This document shows, one piece after another, positions 44,037-55,124 of a stretch of DNA of 64,000 nucleotides. Numbering within the stretch: position 1 is the first letter of the stretch; each line of letters starts with the position of its first letter. Origin of the DNA: Janthinobacterium lividum. Lineage in GTDB: Bacteria; Pseudomonadota; Gammaproteobacteria; Burkholderiales; Burkholderiaceae_D. The stretch spans positions 2,914,001-2,978,000 of the forward strand of contig NZ_CP075583.1 of NCBI RefSeq assembly GCF_023509035.1. The letters run 5' to 3'. The notes under the pieces were generated by a model, which saw nothing but the letters and a program-made list of their open reading frames with translations, ran no database searches and was not told the DNA's origin. The position numbers and the translations under genes were made by a program.

Positions 44037-46370
44037 ATGGTTGAAATCGAAATAGACGGCAAAAAAGTCGAAGTCCCTGCTGGTAGCATGGTGATGGACG
44101 CCGCCAACAAATTGGGAACCTACATTCCGCACTTCTGCTATCACAAGAAATTGTCGATCGCAGCGAACTGCCGCATGTGCCTGGTCGAAGTGGAAAAGGC
44201 GCCCAAGCCTTTGCCTGCTTGTGCGACCCCGGTCAGTGCCGGCATGATCGTGCGCTCCGCCAGCGATAAAGCTGTGCAGGCGCAAAAGTCGGTCATGGAA
44301 TTCTTGCTGATTAACCACCCGCTCGATTGCCCTATCTGCGATCAGGGCGGCGAATGCCAGTTGCAAGACTTGGCAGTGGGCTACGGCAAGAGCGAATCGC
44401 GCTACAAGGAAGACAAGCGCGTCGTGCAGCCGAAGGAAGCCGGTCCGCTGGTTTCCATGCAGGAAATGTCGCGCTGCATCCAGTGCACCCGTTGCGTACG
44501 TTTTGGCCAGGAAGTGGCCGGCGTGATGGAGCTGGGCATGATCGGCCGCGGCGAACACTCGGAAATCGTGTCCTTCGTCGGCCAGACGGTCGACTCCGAA
44601 CTGTCGGGCAACATGATCGACCTGTGCCCGGTCGGCGCACTGACCTCGAAGCCGTTCCGCTATAGCGCCCGTACGTGGGAACTGTCGCGCCGCAAATCGG
44701 TCAGCCCGCATGACGGCCTGGGCGCGAACCTGATCGTGCAAGTGAAAGCTGGCAAGGTCAAGCGCGTATTGCCGCTGGAAAACGAAGCCGTCAACGAGTG
44801 CTGGATCTCGGACAAGGATCGTTTCTCGTACGAAGCGCTGGACAGTGCCGAACGCCTGACTTCCCCGATGCTGAAACAAGGCAACGAGTGGAAAGAAGTC
44901 GATTGGCAAACGGCGCTGGAATACGTGGCGCACGGCCTGAAGAATATCAAGCACGAGCATGGCGCTGACGCCATCGCCGCGCTGGCAACGCCGCATTCGA
45001 CCGTCGAAGAACTGGTACTGCTGCAAAAAGTGGCCAACGGTCTCGGTTCCGAGAACGTCGACTTCCGCCTGCGCCAGACCGACTTCGCGCTGGACGCCGG
45101 CGTCAAGCCATGGCTGGGCATGCCGATCAACGAATTTGGCCAGATCAAGCGCGCCTTCGTCATCGGCTCGTTCCTGCGCAAGGATCACCCATTGCTGGCC
45201 ACGCGTTTGCGCGCGTCCGTCAAGGGCGGCGCCAAGCTGTCGATCCTGCACGCCTCCGACGATGACCAGCTGATCACCATCGCCAACAAGATGATCGTTG
45301 CACCAAGCGATTGGCTGGCGGCCTTGTCGGAAGTGGTCGTCGCTGTTGCCAAAGCGAAAGAAATCGCCGCGCCAAACGGTTTTGAAGCGGTGACCACTTC
45401 GGACGTGGCTGTCGCCATCGCCGCCAGCCTGATGGCTGGTGGCAATGGCGCGGTGCTTCTGGGTAACGCGGCAACGCAACACCCGCAAGCGTCGCAACTG
45501 CATGCTGCCGCGCAATGGATCGCCGAACAGACGGGCGCCAAGCTCGGTTACCTGACGGAAGCGGCCAACACGGTTGGCGCGCACCTGGTCGCCAAGCCGC
45601 GCGCCAACGTGCAAGCCGCCTTTGCCGTGCCGAAAAAAGCTTACGTACTGCTGCACGCGGAGCCTGAACTCGATGCCGCCAATCCACAAGCGGCCCGCGC
45701 CGCCCTGGATGGCGCCGACATGGTCGTGGCCATGTCCGCTTTCAAGCACGGCATGGATTACGCCGATGTCTTGCTGCCGATCGCTCCGTTCGCTGAAACC
45801 TCGGGCACCTTCGTCAACTGCGAAGGCCGCGCGCAAAGCTTCAACGGCACCGTCAAACCGCTGGCGGAAACCCGTCCAGCCTGGAAAGTGCTGCGCGTCC
45901 TGGGCAACATCCTGGGCCTGGCCGGTTTCGACTACGACACCTCCGAAGCGATCCGCGACGAAGCGTTTGGTGCCGGCGTGACCGATTTGTCGGCACAGCT
46001 GAACAACATCGCCAAGAACGCGCCGGAAGCGGCATCGTACGCACCGGCTTCGCCAGCGCTGCAACGCATCGCCGACGTGCCGATCTACTTCGCCGACGCG
46101 CTGGTACGCCGCTCCGAACCGCTGCTGCGCACGGTCGATGGCGCCGCGCCGCAAGCGCACCTGTCCCTGGCGTTGGCTGAAAAGCTGGGCATCAAGGCGG
46201 GCGACAAGGTCAAAGTGGCGCAAGGCTCCGGCAGCGCCATCCTGGTGGCGGCAATTCATGCCGGCCTGCCAGCCAATGTGGTGAAAGTGTCGGCGGCGCA
46301 TGCCTCGACGGCTAGCCTGGGCGGCATGTTCGGTGACATCACAGTTGAAACAGCAGAGGGGAAAATCTGA
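44037..46370 (+). CDS. nuoG: NADH-quinone oxidoreductase subunit G
   Basis: A protein of 777 residues. The N-terminal [2Fe-2S] part has C-R-M-C-L-V-E-V-E, then H-x3[10 protein letters not shown] for N5 and C-I-Q-C-T-R-C-V-R for N4. A degenerate molybdopterin-type domain fills the remainder. The N7 cysteine set of some bacteria is not obvious. It forms the outer part of the peripheral arm. nuoH begins at the last base of its stop (TGATGG), so the genes are coupled. Confidence 0.96.
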   Translation: MVEIEIDGKKVEVPAGSMVMDAANKLGTYIPHFCYHKKLSIAANCRMCLVEVEKAPKPLPACATPVSAGMIVRSASDKAVQAQKSVMEFLLINHPLDCPICDQGGECQLQDLAVGYGKSESRYKEDKRVVQPKEAGPLVSMQEMSRCIQCTRCVRFGQEVAGVMELGMIGRGEHSEIVSFVGQTVDSELSGNMIDLCPVGALTSKPFRYSARTWELSRRKSVSPHDGLGANLIVQVKAGKVKRVLPLENEAVNECWISDKDRFSYEALDSAERLTSPMLKQGNEWKEVDWQTALEYVAHGLKNIKHEHGADAIAALATPHSTVEELVLLQKVANGLGSENVDFRLRQTDFALDAGVKPWLGMPINEFGQIKRAFVIGSFLRKDHPLLATRLRASVKGGAKLSILHASDDDQLITIANKMIVAPSDWLAALSEVVVAVAKAKEIAAPNGFEAVTTSDVAVAIAASLMAGGNGAVLLGNAATQHPQASQLHAAAQWIAEQTGAKLGYLTEAANTVGAHLVAKPRANVQAAFAVPKKAYVLLHAEPELDAANPQAARAALDGADMVVAMSAFKHGMDYADVLLPIAPFAETSGTFVNCEGRAQSFNGTVKPLAETRPAWKVLRVLGNILGLAGFDYDTSEAIRDEAFGAGVTDLSAQLNNIAKNAPEAASYAPASPALQRIADVPIYFADALVRRSEPLLRTVDGAAPQAHLSLALAEKLGIKAGDKVKVAQGSGSAILVAAIHAGLPANVVKVSAAHASTASLGGMFGDITVETAEGKI

Positions 46371-47452
46371 TGGCTCTGCCTGAATTTGTAAACGTCATCA
46401 ACAGCAGTGGCCAGGATTTGCTGGGCGGCTCGTGGCCGTTCTTCTGGACCCTGATCAAGATCCTGTGCGTGTTGTTGCCGCTGATGGGCCTGGTTGCCTA
46501 CCTGACCTTGTGGGAACGCAAGCTGATCGGCTGGATCCAGATCCGCGTCGGCCCGAACCGCGTGGGTCCGCTGGGCTTGCTGCAGCCGATCGCCGATGCG
46601 CTGAAACTCTTGTTCAAAGAGATCATCATCCCGTCCAAGGCCGCCAAGGGCCTGTTCGTGATCGGCCCGATCATGACCATCATGCCGGCTCTGGCCGCCT
46701 GGTCGGTCGTGCCGTTCGGTCCGCAAGCCGTGCTGGCCAACGTCAACGCGGGCTTGCTGATGCTGCTGGCGATTACCTCGATGGAAGTCTACGGCATCAT
46801 CATCGCCGGCTGGGCTTCGAACTCGAAGTACTCGTTCATGGGCGCCATGCGCGCTTCGGCACAGATGATTTCGTATGAAATCCCGATGGGCTTCGTGATG
46901 GTCATCGTGCTGATGGTCTCGGGCAGCCTGAACTTCATCGACATCGTCAGCGGCCAGCAAATCGGCTTCTTCGCTGACAAGGGCGTGAACTTCCTGTCGT
47001 GGAACTGGTTGCCGTTGCTGCCGATGTTCGTCATCTATCTGGTGTCGGGCCTGGCTGAAGCCAACCGCCACCCGTTCGACGTCGTCGAAGGCGAATCGGA
47101 AATCGTTGCCGGCCACATGGTCGAGTACTCGGGCATGGCCTACGCCATGTTCATGCTGGCCGAATACGCCAACATGATCCTGATCGCCGCCCTGGCTTCG
47201 ATCATGTTCCTCGGTGGCTGGTCCGCACCATTTGCCTTCCTCGAGTTCTGGGGTGGTTTCGGCGGCTTCTTCTGGCTGTTCGCCAAGACCTTCTTCATCG
47301 TGTCGGTGTTCATCTGGGTGCGCGGTACTTTCCCACGCTACCGTTATGACCAGATCATGCGCCTCGGCTGGAAAGTGTTTATCCCGTTGACGCTGGTCTA
47401 CCTGGTCTTCGTCGCTGCCTGGATGCAGACATCCTGGAATATTTGGAAGTAA
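46370..47452 (+). CDS. nuoH: NADH-quinone oxidoreductase subunit H
   Basis: A protein of 360 residues with eight or so membrane segments. Conserved loops include [25 protein letters not shown] and [21 protein letters not shown], which line the quinone channel entrance and the first proton path. It joins the peripheral arm to the membrane arm of complex I. Length is standard. Confidence 0.97.
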   Translation: MALPEFVNVINSSGQDLLGGSWPFFWTLIKILCVLLPLMGLVAYLTLWERKLIGWIQIRVGPNRVGPLGLLQPIADALKLLFKEIIIPSKAAKGLFVIGPIMTIMPALAAWSVVPFGPQAVLANVNAGLLMLLAITSMEVYGIIIAGWASNSKYSFMGAMRASAQMISYEIPMGFVMVIVLMVSGSLNFIDIVSGQQIGFFADKGVNFLSWNWLPLLPMFVIYLVSGLAEANRHPFDVVEGESEIVAGHMVEYSGMAYAMFMLAEYANMILIAALASIMFLGGWSAPFAFLEFWGGFGGFFWLFAKTFFIVSVFIWVRGTFPRYRYDQIMRLGWKVFIPLTLVYLVFVAAWMQTSWNIWK

Positions 47453-47466
47453 GAGAGTGCATACGA

Positions 47467-47955
47467 ATGGATAAGGTAAAAGATTTCTTCAGCAGCCTCT
47501 TGTTAGGCGAGCTGATCAAGGGCATGGCGTTGACAGGCAAGTACATGTTTTCGCGCAAGATCACGGTGCAATTCCCGGAAGAGAAGACACCGATCTCGCC
47601 GCGTTTCCGTGGCTTGCACGCACTGCGCCGCTACCCGAACGGCGAGGAACGTTGCATCGCCTGCAAACTGTGCGAAGCGGTTTGCCCGGCGATGGCCATC
47701 ACGATCGAATCGGAACAGCGTGACGACGGTTCGCGCCGCACCACGCGTTACGATATCGACTTGACCAAGTGCATCTTCTGCGGTTTCTGCGAAGAGTCCT
47801 GCCCGGTCGATTCGATCGTCGAGACGCAAATCCTGGAATACCACGGCGAGAAACGCGGGGATTTGTATTACACGAAAGAGATGTTGCTGGCCGTAGGTGA
47901 TCGTTACGAAAATGACATCGCCGCTGCGCGCGCCGCCGACGCACCTTATCGCTGA
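47467..47955 (+). CDS. nuoI: NADH-quinone oxidoreductase subunit I
   Basis: A protein of 162 residues with two ferredoxin-type [4Fe-4S] motifs, [12 protein letters not shown] and [12 protein letters not shown], binding clusters N6a and N6b that pass electrons to N2. An N-terminal helix precedes them. ATG 47467 fits the family; the frame extends a few codons upstream without a ribosome site. The 65-base gap to nuoJ has no clear signal. Confidence 0.97.
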   Translation: MDKVKDFFSSLLLGELIKGMALTGKYMFSRKITVQFPEEKTPISPRFRGLHALRRYPNGEERCIACKLCEAVCPAMAITIESEQRDDGSRRTTRYDIDLTKCIFCGFCEESCPVDSIVETQILEYHGEKRGDLYYTKEMLLAVGDRYENDIAAARAADAPYR

Positions 47956-48020
47956 TGGATGCGCCGTAGCCCCTGGCTGCGGCGCGCCCCTCGTTCATCT
48001 GTACGTCTATTGGGTTTTTT

Positions 48021-48653
48021 ATGGACTTTAAAACAATTTTGTTTTACGCCTTCGCGCTGATCTTGATTCTGGCAGCGACGCGCGTCATCACGGCCCGTAA
48101 TCCGGTCCACGCAGTACTGTTCCTGGTGCTGTCCTTCTTTTCCGCAGCGGGCATCTGGATGCTGCTGCAAGCTGAATTCCTGGCCATCGTGCTGGTCTTG
48201 GTGTATGTCGGCGCCGTGATGGTGCTGTTCCTCTTCGTGGTCATGATGCTCGATATTAATATCGACCGCATGCGCGAAGGTTTCTGGGGCTATTTGCCGC
48301 TGTCCGTGACGGTGGGCGTGATCATCGTGCTGGAAATGGCCGCTGTCCTGTGGCACGGTTTCCGCAACTTTGCGCCTAGCATCGCTCCGGTGAACGTCAA
48401 CCTGGGCGGCACCAAGGAACTGGGCCTGCTGATCTACACGAAATATGTGTTCGCCTTCGAGATCGCTGCCGTCGTGCTGCTGGTGGCCATCGTTGCCGCG
48501 GTTGCACTGACCCTGCGCAAACGCAAGGACACCAAGCATTTTGCTCCAGGCGATGCGGTACGCGTCAAGCGCAACGACCGCCTGAAGATCATCAAGATGG
48601 ACGCGGTTGTAGAGCGTCCTGCGGCTGAGCCGGAAGTTAAGGAGGCACCATGA
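48021..48653 (+). CDS. nuoJ: NADH-quinone oxidoreductase subunit J
   Basis: A protein of 210 residues with five membrane segments, including the bulged third one with [22 protein letters not shown] that links the quinone site to the pump. The C-terminal tail (about 40 residues, rich in K, R, E and P) is soluble. It overlaps the nuoK ATG by four bases (ATGA). Membrane-arm subunit of complex I. Confidence 0.96.
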   Translation: MDFKTILFYAFALILILAATRVITARNPVHAVLFLVLSFFSAAGIWMLLQAEFLAIVLVLVYVGAVMVLFLFVVMMLDINIDRMREGFWGYLPLSVTVGVIIVLEMAAVLWHGFRNFAPSIAPVNVNLGGTKELGLLIYTKYVFAFEIAAVVLLVAIVAAVALTLRKRKDTKHFAPGDAVRVKRNDRLKIIKMDAVVERPAAEPEVKEAP

Positions 48654-48958
48654 CATTATCGCTCACACATTTTTTGGTCCTGGGCGCGATCCTGTTCGCA
48701 ATCTCGATCGTCGGTATTTTCCTGAACCGCAAGAACATCATCGTATTGCTGATGGCAATCGAATTGATGCTGCTGGCGGTGAATATGAATTTCATCGCGT
48801 TCTCCCATTTCATGGGCGACGCGGCCGGTCAGATCTTCGTTTTCTTCGTCCTGACGGTTGCCGCCGCTGAGTCGGCTATCGGTCTGGCTATTCTGGTGGT
48901 GATGTTCCGTAATCTGGATACCATCAACGTCGAAGACCTGGACAGCCTCAAAGGCTGA
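48650..48958 (+). CDS. nuoK: NADH-quinone oxidoreductase subunit K
   Basis: A protein of 102 residues with three membrane segments and the key glutamates in [15 protein letters not shown] and [10 protein letters not shown], which form part of the proton channel (equivalents of Glu36 and Glu72 in E. coli). ATG 48650 overlaps the nuoJ stop. Length is standard. Confidence 0.97.
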   Translation: MTLSLTHFLVLGAILFAISIVGIFLNRKNIIVLLMAIELMLLAVNMNFIAFSHFMGDAAGQIFVFFVLTVAAAESAIGLAILVVMFRNLDTINVEDLDSLKG

Positions 48959-49004
48959 TGTTTTTCAGACTCGATCTCTCGAATAATAACGATTAAGGTT
49001 CATC

Positions 49005-51119
49005 ATGGCGGGGCAACTCCTCAACCCTAACCTCCTTCTTGCCGTACCGCTGGCGCCGCTGGCCGGTGCCGCGATTGCAGGTTTGCTTGGCACCCAGTTC
49101 CTGGGTAATTTGGTCGGACGCAAGACGTCGCATACCGCGACGATCCTGGGCGTACTGATTGCGTTCATCCTGTCCGTGCAGACACTGCTGGCAGTGATGG
49201 ATGGCGCGACATTCAATGGCACGATCTATAACTGGATGACGATCGGCACCCTGAAGATGGAAGTGGGCTTCCAGATCGATTCGCTGTCGGCGATGATGAT
49301 GTGCGTGGTCACCTTCGTCTCCCTGATGGTGCACATCTACACGATCGGCTACATGAAGGATGACGAAGGCTACAACCGCTTCTTCGCCTACATCTCGCTG
49401 TTCACATTCTCGATGCTGATGCTGGTCATGGCCAACAACTTCCTGCAACTGTTCTTCGGTTGGGAAGCCGTGGGCCTGGTCTCTTACCTGCTGATCGGTT
49501 TCTGGTACCAGCGTCCGACGGCCATCGTGGCCAACATGAAGGCTTTCCTCGTCAACCGCGTGGGCGACTTCGGCTTCATCCTGGGCATCGGCCTGCTGCT
49601 GGCCTACGCTGGCACCATGAACTACCAGGAAGTGTTCGCCAAGAAAGACGAACTGGCACTGTTGAGCCTGCCAGGCACCGACTGGGCCCTGCTGACCGTC
49701 GCCTGCATCTGCCTGTTCATCGGCGCGATGGGCAAATCGGCGCAGTTCCCGCTGCACGTGTGGCTGCCTGACTCGATGGAAGGTCCTACCCCGATCTCGG
49801 CACTGATTCACGCCGCGACGATGGTGACGGCCGGTATCTTCATGGTCTCGCGCATGTCGCCGCTGTTCGAACTGTCCGACACGGCACTGTCCTTCATCCT
49901 GGTGATCGGTTCCATCACGGCACTGTTCATGGGCTTCCTGGGCATCATCCAGAACGACATCAAGCGCGTCGTTGCTTACTCGACCCTGTCGCAGCTGGGC
50001 TACATGACCGTGGCGCTGGGTTCGTCCGCGTACTCCGTGGCCGTGTTCCACCTGATGACGCACGCATTCTTCAAGGCACTGCTGTTCCTGGGCGCCGGTT
50101 CCGTCATCATCGGCATGCACCATGATCAAGACATCCGCAACATGGGTGGCCTGCGCAAGTACATGCCGATCACCTGGATCACTTCCCTGGTCGGTTCGCT
50201 GGCCCTGATCGGCACGCCGCTGTTCTCCGGTTTCTACTCGAAAGACAGCATCATCGAAGCCGTCGAAGCGACGCACATCTGGGGCGCTGGCTTTGCCCAG
50301 TTCGCCGTGCTGGCTGGCGTGTTCGTCACCGCCTTCTACTCGTTCCGCATGTATTTCCTCGTCTTCCACGGCAAGGAACGTTTCGGCCAGGCGCATGCGC
50401 ACGGTCACGACGACCATCACGCACCGAAAGCGGCCCATGGCGCGCACGGCGATGCGCATGACGACCATCACGAAGAGGAATCGTATGACGATTCCGAGGA
50501 CGACCACGGCCACCACGGTCTGGAACCTGGCCAGAAGCCGCATGAGTCCCCGTTCGTCGTATGGTTCCCGCTGGTGATGCTGGCGATCCCGTCGCTGATC
50601 ATCGGCTACCTGACGATTGGCCCGATGCTGCATGGCGATTTCTTCAAGGGCGTGATCTTCGTCGGCGAAAACCATCCAGCAATGGAAGAGTTGTCGCATG
50701 AATTCCACGGTGCAATGGCGATGGCGCTGCACGGCCTGTCGACGGCACCGTTCTGGCTGGCATTGTCCGGCGTCGTGGCAGCCTACTACTGCTACATGGT
50801 CAACCCGCGTGTGCCGGCCTGGTTCTTTGCCAAGTTCCACGCGATCCACACCCTGCTGGACAACAAGTACTACATGGACAAGTTCAATGAAGTCGTGTTC
50901 GCCGGCGGTGCCCGCTTGCTGGGTAATGGCCTGTGGAACTTCGGTGACAAGAAGCTGATCGATGGCCTGCTGGTCAACGGTAGCGCCAAGGTCGTCGCCT
51001 GGCTGTCCTCGCTGTCGCGAGTGCTGCAGACCGGCTACATCTATCACTATGCATTCGTGATGATCCTGGGCGTGCTGGGCTTCCTGATCTATTTCCTGCC
51101 ATTCTGGCCCGCTAAGTAA
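49005..51119 (+). CDS. nuoL: NADH-quinone oxidoreductase subunit L with His-rich loop
   Basis: An antiporter-like subunit of 704 residues with about sixteen membrane segments, including F-F-G-W-E-A-V-G-L-V-S-Y-L-L-I-G-F-W and W-L-P-D-S-M-E-G-P-T-P-I-S-A-L-I-H-A-A-T-M-V-T-A-G. The long lateral helix lies at the C-terminal end. Residues 463-513 form an extra soluble insertion with fourteen histidines and many Asp and Glu, between two membrane segments. It pumps protons in complex I. The insertion is unlike E. coli NuoL. Confidence 0.95.
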   Translation: MAGQLLNPNLLLAVPLAPLAGAAIAGLLGTQFLGNLVGRKTSHTATILGVLIAFILSVQTLLAVMDGATFNGTIYNWMTIGTLKMEVGFQIDSLSAMMMCVVTFVSLMVHIYTIGYMKDDEGYNRFFAYISLFTFSMLMLVMANNFLQLFFGWEAVGLVSYLLIGFWYQRPTAIVANMKAFLVNRVGDFGFILGIGLLLAYAGTMNYQEVFAKKDELALLSLPGTDWALLTVACICLFIGAMGKSAQFPLHVWLPDSMEGPTPISALIHAATMVTAGIFMVSRMSPLFELSDTALSFILVIGSITALFMGFLGIIQNDIKRVVAYSTLSQLGYMTVALGSSAYSVAVFHLMTHAFFKALLFLGAGSVIIGMHHDQDIRNMGGLRKYMPITWITSLVGSLALIGTPLFSGFYSKDSIIEAVEATHIWGAGFAQFAVLAGVFVTAFYSFRMYFLVFHGKERFGQAHAHGHDDHHAPKAAHGAHGDAHDDHHEEESYDDSEDDHGHHGLEPGQKPHESPFVVWFPLVMLAIPSLIIGYLTIGPMLHGDFFKGVIFVGENHPAMEELSHEFHGAMAMALHGLSTAPFWLALSGVVAAYYCYMVNPRVPAWFFAKFHAIHTLLDNKYYMDKFNEVVFAGGARLLGNGLWNFGDKKLIDGLLVNGSAKVVAWLSSLSRVLQTGYIYHYAFVMILGVLGFLIYFLPFWPAK

Positions 51120-51148
51120 GCTGACCTGATAAAAGAATACTGAGAACC

Positions 51149-52648
51149 ATGATGCAGTCTACGATTTCTACACTACCTCCTTACCTGAGTCTGTCGATCT
51201 GGGTGCCGATCATTTGCGGCGTCCTGGTCCTGGCTCTCGGCCGTGACAGCAAAGCGGGCTTTACCCGCTGGCTGTCGCTGGCTGGCGCCGTGCTCAGCAT
51301 GCTGTGCACCTTGCCGCTGATCCAGCATTTCGACAACGCCGCACACGGCATGCAATTCGTCGAAAAAGCACCGTGGATAGCAACCTTCAATATCTGGTAC
51401 TCGCTGGGTATCGACGGCCTGTCGCTGTGGTTCATTCCACTGACGGCTTTCATCACGGTCATCGTCGTCATTTCCGCTTGGCAAGTGATCGAGAAGCGCA
51501 TCGCCCAGTACATGGGCGCTTTCCTGATCCTGTCGGGCCTGATGATCGGCGTGTTCTGCGCGTTGGACGGCTTGCTGTTCTACTTCTTCTTTGAAGCAAC
51601 CCTGATCCCGATGTTCATCATCATCGGTATCTGGGGCGGTTCGAACCGCGTGTACGCGTCGTTCAAGTTCTTCCTGTACACCTTCTTCGGTTCGCTGCTG
51701 ACCCTGGTTGCCATCATCTACCTGCGCAATGTGACGGGTACCTTCGACATCCTGGCCTGGCATGCGTTCAAGCTGACGATGAACGAGCAGATCTTCATTT
51801 TCCTGGCCTTCCTGATGGCGTTTGCCGTCAAAGTGCCGATGTTCCCCGTCCACACGTGGTTGCCGGACGTCCACGTGGAAGCGCCTACGGGCGGTTCCGC
51901 CGTGCTGGCCGCCATCATGCTGAAACTGGGCGCGTATGGTTTCCTGCGTTTTTCGCTGCCGATCACGCCGGACGCCAGCCACTACCTGTCGGGCTTCATG
52001 ATCGCCTTGTCGCTGATCGCCGTCATCTACATCGGTCTGGTTGCCCTGGTGCAAACCGACATGAAAAAACTGGTCGCCTATTCGTCGATCGCGCACATGG
52101 GCTTCGTGACCCTGGGCTTCTTCATGTTCAACGACATTTCGGTGCAGGGCGGTATCGTGCAGATGGTTTCGCACGGCTTCATCTCCGGCGCGATGTTCCT
52201 GTGCATCGGCGTGCTGTATGACCGCATGCATACCCGCAACATCGCCGACTACGGCGGCGTCGTGAACCGCATGCCGAAATTTGCCGCCTTCTTCGTGCTG
52301 TTCTCGATGGCCAACTGCGGTCTGCCAGCGACTTCCGGCTTCGTCGGCGAGTTCATGGTGATCCTGGGCGCGGTGAAGTACAACTTCTGGATTGGTCTGC
52401 TGGCTGCAACGGCACTGATCTGGGGCGCGGCGTACTCGCTGTGGATGGCCAAGCGCGTGGTGTTCGGCAAGATCAAGAACAAGCATGTGGCCGAACTGAC
52501 CGACATCAACAAACGTGAATTCTTCATGCTTGCTGTGCTGGCCATCGCCGTGCTCGTGATGGGTCTGTACCCAGCCCCGTTCACCGACACGATGCAAACT
52601 TCGGTTGCTGACCTGCTGCAGCATGTCGCCACCAGCAAGTTGCCTTAA
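51149..52648 (+). CDS. nuoM: NADH-quinone oxidoreductase subunit M
   Basis: An antiporter-like subunit of 499 residues with about fourteen membrane segments. Conserved blocks are F-F-E-A-T-L-I-P-M-F, K-V-P-M-F-P-V-H-T-W-L-P-D-V-H-V-E-A-P-T-G-G-S and M-K-K-L-V-A-Y-S-S-I-A-H-M-G. The glutamate and lysines of the proton path are present. It lies 29 bases after nuoL and 16 bases before nuoN. Confidence 0.97.
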   Translation: MMQSTISTLPPYLSLSIWVPIICGVLVLALGRDSKAGFTRWLSLAGAVLSMLCTLPLIQHFDNAAHGMQFVEKAPWIATFNIWYSLGIDGLSLWFIPLTAFITVIVVISAWQVIEKRIAQYMGAFLILSGLMIGVFCALDGLLFYFFFEATLIPMFIIIGIWGGSNRVYASFKFFLYTFFGSLLTLVAIIYLRNVTGTFDILAWHAFKLTMNEQIFIFLAFLMAFAVKVPMFPVHTWLPDVHVEAPTGGSAVLAAIMLKLGAYGFLRFSLPITPDASHYLSGFMIALSLIAVIYIGLVALVQTDMKKLVAYSSIAHMGFVTLGFFMFNDISVQGGIVQMVSHGFISGAMFLCIGVLYDRMHTRNIADYGGVVNRMPKFAAFFVLFSMANCGLPATSGFVGEFMVILGAVKYNFWIGLLAATALIWGAAYSLWMAKRVVFGKIKNKHVAELTDINKREFFMLAVLAIAVLVMGLYPAPFTDTMQTSVADLLQHVATSKLP

Positions 52649-52664
52649 ATAGAAGACCGATAAC

Positions 52665-54167
52665 ATGACTAATGCACCTAATCTGGTACCGCTGTACGCG
52701 GAAATCTTTCTGCTGATCGCCACGTCGGCGCTCTTGCTGATCGATATGTTCTTGCCTGCGGCGAAGCGTTCGATCACCTATGCGCTGTCCTTGCTGACCC
52801 TGGCCGGCTGCGCCTTGCTGACCGTGGGCGACTTCAATGCGGGCACTACCGTCTACACGTTCCACAACATGTTCGTGTCGGACCCGATGTCGCAGTTGCT
52901 GAAACTGTTCTCGTACGGCGCCGTGGCGCTGACCCTGATCTACTCGCGTGCCTATGCCACCGACCGCAGCATGCTGTCGGGTAACCTGGGCGGCGAGTTC
53001 TACGTGCTGGCCCTGTTTGCACTGCTGGGCCAGATGATCATGATCTCGGCCAACAACTTCCTGATCATCTACCTGGGTCTGGAACTGATGTCGCTGTCGC
53101 TGTACGCACTGATCGCCTTGCGTCGTGACAATGCCAAGGCCACGGAGGCGGCCATGAAATACTTCATCCTGGGCGCGCTGGCCTCCGGTTTCATGTTGTA
53201 CGGTATCTCGATGCTGTACGGCGCCTCCGGCACCCTGGACCTGGGCGAACTGCGCGTCGCGCTGGAAAACGGCAAGACCAACGGCACCATCATGGTCTTC
53301 GGCCTGGTGTTCCTCGTTGCCGGCCTGGCCTTCAAACTGGGCGTCGTGCCATTCCACATGTGGGTGCCTGACGTGTATCAAGGTTCGCCGACGGCCGTGA
53401 CCCTGCTGCTGGGCGCGGCACCGAAACTGGCTGCCTTCGCCATCACCCTGCGCTTGCTGGCCGAAGGCTTGCTGCCGATGGCGCATGACTGGCAGCAAAT
53501 GCTGCTGGTGCTGGCCGTGATGTCGCTGGCCATCGGTAACTTCACCGCCATCGCGCAAACCAATCTGAAGCGTATGTTGGCGTACTCGACCATCGCGCAA
53601 ATGGGCTTCGTTCTGCTGGGCTTGCTGTCCGGTACCGTTGACGCACCGAACAACACCCTGAACGCGGCTGGCGCAGCCACCGCCTACGGCGCCTCGATGT
53701 ACTACGTCATCACCTACGTGTTCACCACCCTGGGTACCTTTGGCGTGATCATGTTGTTGGCACGTAATGGTTTCGAAGCAGAAGAACTGGCCGACTTCAA
53801 GGGCCTGGGCAAACGCAGCCCGATCTTCGCGCTGGTGATGACCCTGTTCATGTTCTCGCTGGCCGGCGTGCCGCCGCTGATGGGCTTCATGGCCAAGTAC
53901 TCGGTGCTCGCATCCGTGCTGGCCACGGGCCAGCTGTGGCTGACCATCGCTGCCGTGCTGTTCTCGCTGATCGGTGCCTTCTACTACCTGCGCGTCGTGA
54001 AAATGATGTGGTTCGACGAGCCGACCGACAGCAACGCGCTAGTCGTGCATGGCGACATGCGCGTCGTGCTGGCCCTGAACGGCGTGTTCGTCCTGGCGCT
54101 GGGTGTGATGCCTAACAGCATCCTGGCTGCCTGCGCGACCGCCATCACCAAGACCCTGGCGTCCTGA
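52665..54167 (+). CDS. nuoN: NADH-quinone oxidoreductase subunit N
   Basis: The third antiporter-like subunit, 500 residues with about fourteen membrane segments. Seen are [37 protein letters not shown] and [14 protein letters not shown]. Last subunit gene of the nuo operon; a DUF2818 gene starts three bases after its stop. Confidence 0.97.
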   Translation: MTNAPNLVPLYAEIFLLIATSALLLIDMFLPAAKRSITYALSLLTLAGCALLTVGDFNAGTTVYTFHNMFVSDPMSQLLKLFSYGAVALTLIYSRAYATDRSMLSGNLGGEFYVLALFALLGQMIMISANNFLIIYLGLELMSLSLYALIALRRDNAKATEAAMKYFILGALASGFMLYGISMLYGASGTLDLGELRVALENGKTNGTIMVFGLVFLVAGLAFKLGVVPFHMWVPDVYQGSPTAVTLLLGAAPKLAAFAITLRLLAEGLLPMAHDWQQMLLVLAVMSLAIGNFTAIAQTNLKRMLAYSTIAQMGFVLLGLLSGTVDAPNNTLNAAGAATAYGASMYYVITYVFTTLGTFGVIMLLARNGFEAEELADFKGLGKRSPIFALVMTLFMFSLAGVPPLMGFMAKYSVLASVLATGQLWLTIAAVLFSLIGAFYYLRVVKMMWFDEPTDSNALVVHGDMRVVLALNGVFVLALGVMPNSILAACATAITKTLAS

Positions 54168-54170
54168 TCG

Positions 54171-54500
54171 ATGGATGTCACCGCCTCGAGCTGGCTGGTG
54201 ATCGCCCTGGGCATCCTGGGCGCCAACCTGCCTTTCCTGAACGAGAAACTGTTTGCCGCCGTGCCCCTGAAAAGGGCGGCGCAGGCAGACGGAGGCAAAG
54301 GCTGGCGCAAGCCGCTGGCGCTGCGCCTGCTGGAGATGGTGATTTTGTACTTCATCGTCGGCGCCGTGGCGTTCGCGCTCGAAGCGCGCATCGGCAACGG
54401 TTTCCCGCAGACGTGGGAGTTCTATGCCATCACGGGATGTCTGTTCCTGGTGCTGGCTTTCCCAGGTTTCGTGACTCGTTATCTGCGTAAACGCCGCTAG
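54171..54500 (+). CDS. DUF2818 small membrane protein at the nuo operon end
   Basis: A protein of 109 residues with three hydrophobic segments (about 7-27, 55-75 and 87-103) and a basic C-terminus R-K-R-R. The DUF2818 family is typically encoded right after nuoN in betaproteobacteria. It starts three bases after the nuoN stop and is followed by the operon terminator, so it is expressed with complex I. A role in complex I assembly or stability is a reasonable but untested inference. Confidence 0.85.
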   Translation: MDVTASSWLVIALGILGANLPFLNEKLFAAVPLKRAAQADGGKGWRKPLALRLLEMVILYFIVGAVAFALEARIGNGFPQTWEFYAITGCLFLVLAFPGFVTRYLRKRR

Positions 54501-54517
54501 GCACCATCCTCCGAAAG

Positions 54518-54540
54518 CGGCGCCTCTGGCGCCGTTTTTT
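54518..54540 (+). terminator. Rho-independent terminator of the nuo operon
   Basis: CGGCGCC (54518-54524) pairs perfectly with GGCGCCG (54528-54534) around a three-base loop, followed by six T. Confidence 0.88.
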
Positions 54541-54558
54541 ATTGAATAAAGGAATTCC

Positions 54559-55116
54559 ATGGATACGAATCTGATTGAAACCAAAGTCGACGGTGAACTC
54601 GTCTACCAGGGCGGCTTCCTGCGCGTGCAGCGCGACCGGGTCGCCCTGCCTGACGGCAAGATCACGGCGCGCGAATTCGTCCTGCATCCGGGCGCCGTCG
54701 TCATCCTGCCGCTGCTCGACGATGGCACGGTGCTGATGGAACGCCAGTACCGCTATCCGCTGGACCGGGTCTTCATTGAATTCCCCGCCGGCAAGATCGA
54801 TGCAGGAGAATCCCACCTGGCTTGCGCCCAGCGCGAGTTGCTGGAAGAGACGGGCTATACGGCCAGCGACTGGCAATTCGTCTCCACCATCCATAATGCC
54901 ATCGCGTATTCCGACGAGCACCTGGAGCTGTTTTTGGCACGCGGCCTGGTGGCCGGTGAACGCCAGCTCGACGAGGGCGAATTTTTGGAAACGTTCACGG
55001 CCACGGTGCCGCAGCTGCTCGACTGGGTCAAGGATGGCACGATTACCGACGTGAAAACCGTCATCGGCATCTTCTGGCTCGACAAGATCACCAGCGGCGC
55101 CTGGCAGCCAGCCTGA
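54559..55116 (+). CDS. Nudix hydrolase, ADP-ribose pyrophosphatase type
   Basis: A protein of 185 residues. The Nudix box G-x5-E-x7-R-E-x2-E-E-x-G is complete at 78-99 (with R-E-L-L-E-E-T-G-Y), where the glutamates hold Mg2+. The E-R-Q-Y-R-Y-P-L block upstream and the P-A-G-K-I-D segment fit the ADP-ribose/NudF group, which splits ADP-ribose into AMP and ribose 5-phosphate. AAAGGAA precedes the ATG. The gene begins after the nuo terminator. Confidence 0.9.
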   Translation: MDTNLIETKVDGELVYQGGFLRVQRDRVALPDGKITAREFVLHPGAVVILPLLDDGTVLMERQYRYPLDRVFIEFPAGKIDAGESHLACAQRELLEETGYTASDWQFVSTIHNAIAYSDEHLELFLARGLVAGERQLDEGEFLETFTATVPQLLDWVKDGTITDVKTVIGIFWLDKITSGAWQPA

Positions 55117-55124
55117 TTCCGCGC

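Noticed and set aside
43944..46301. Open frame of about 785 codons opposite nuoG, and similar ones opposite nuoL and ilvI
   Set aside because: The same composition effect; the plus-strand genes are certain and the antisense proteins show no recognisable motif.
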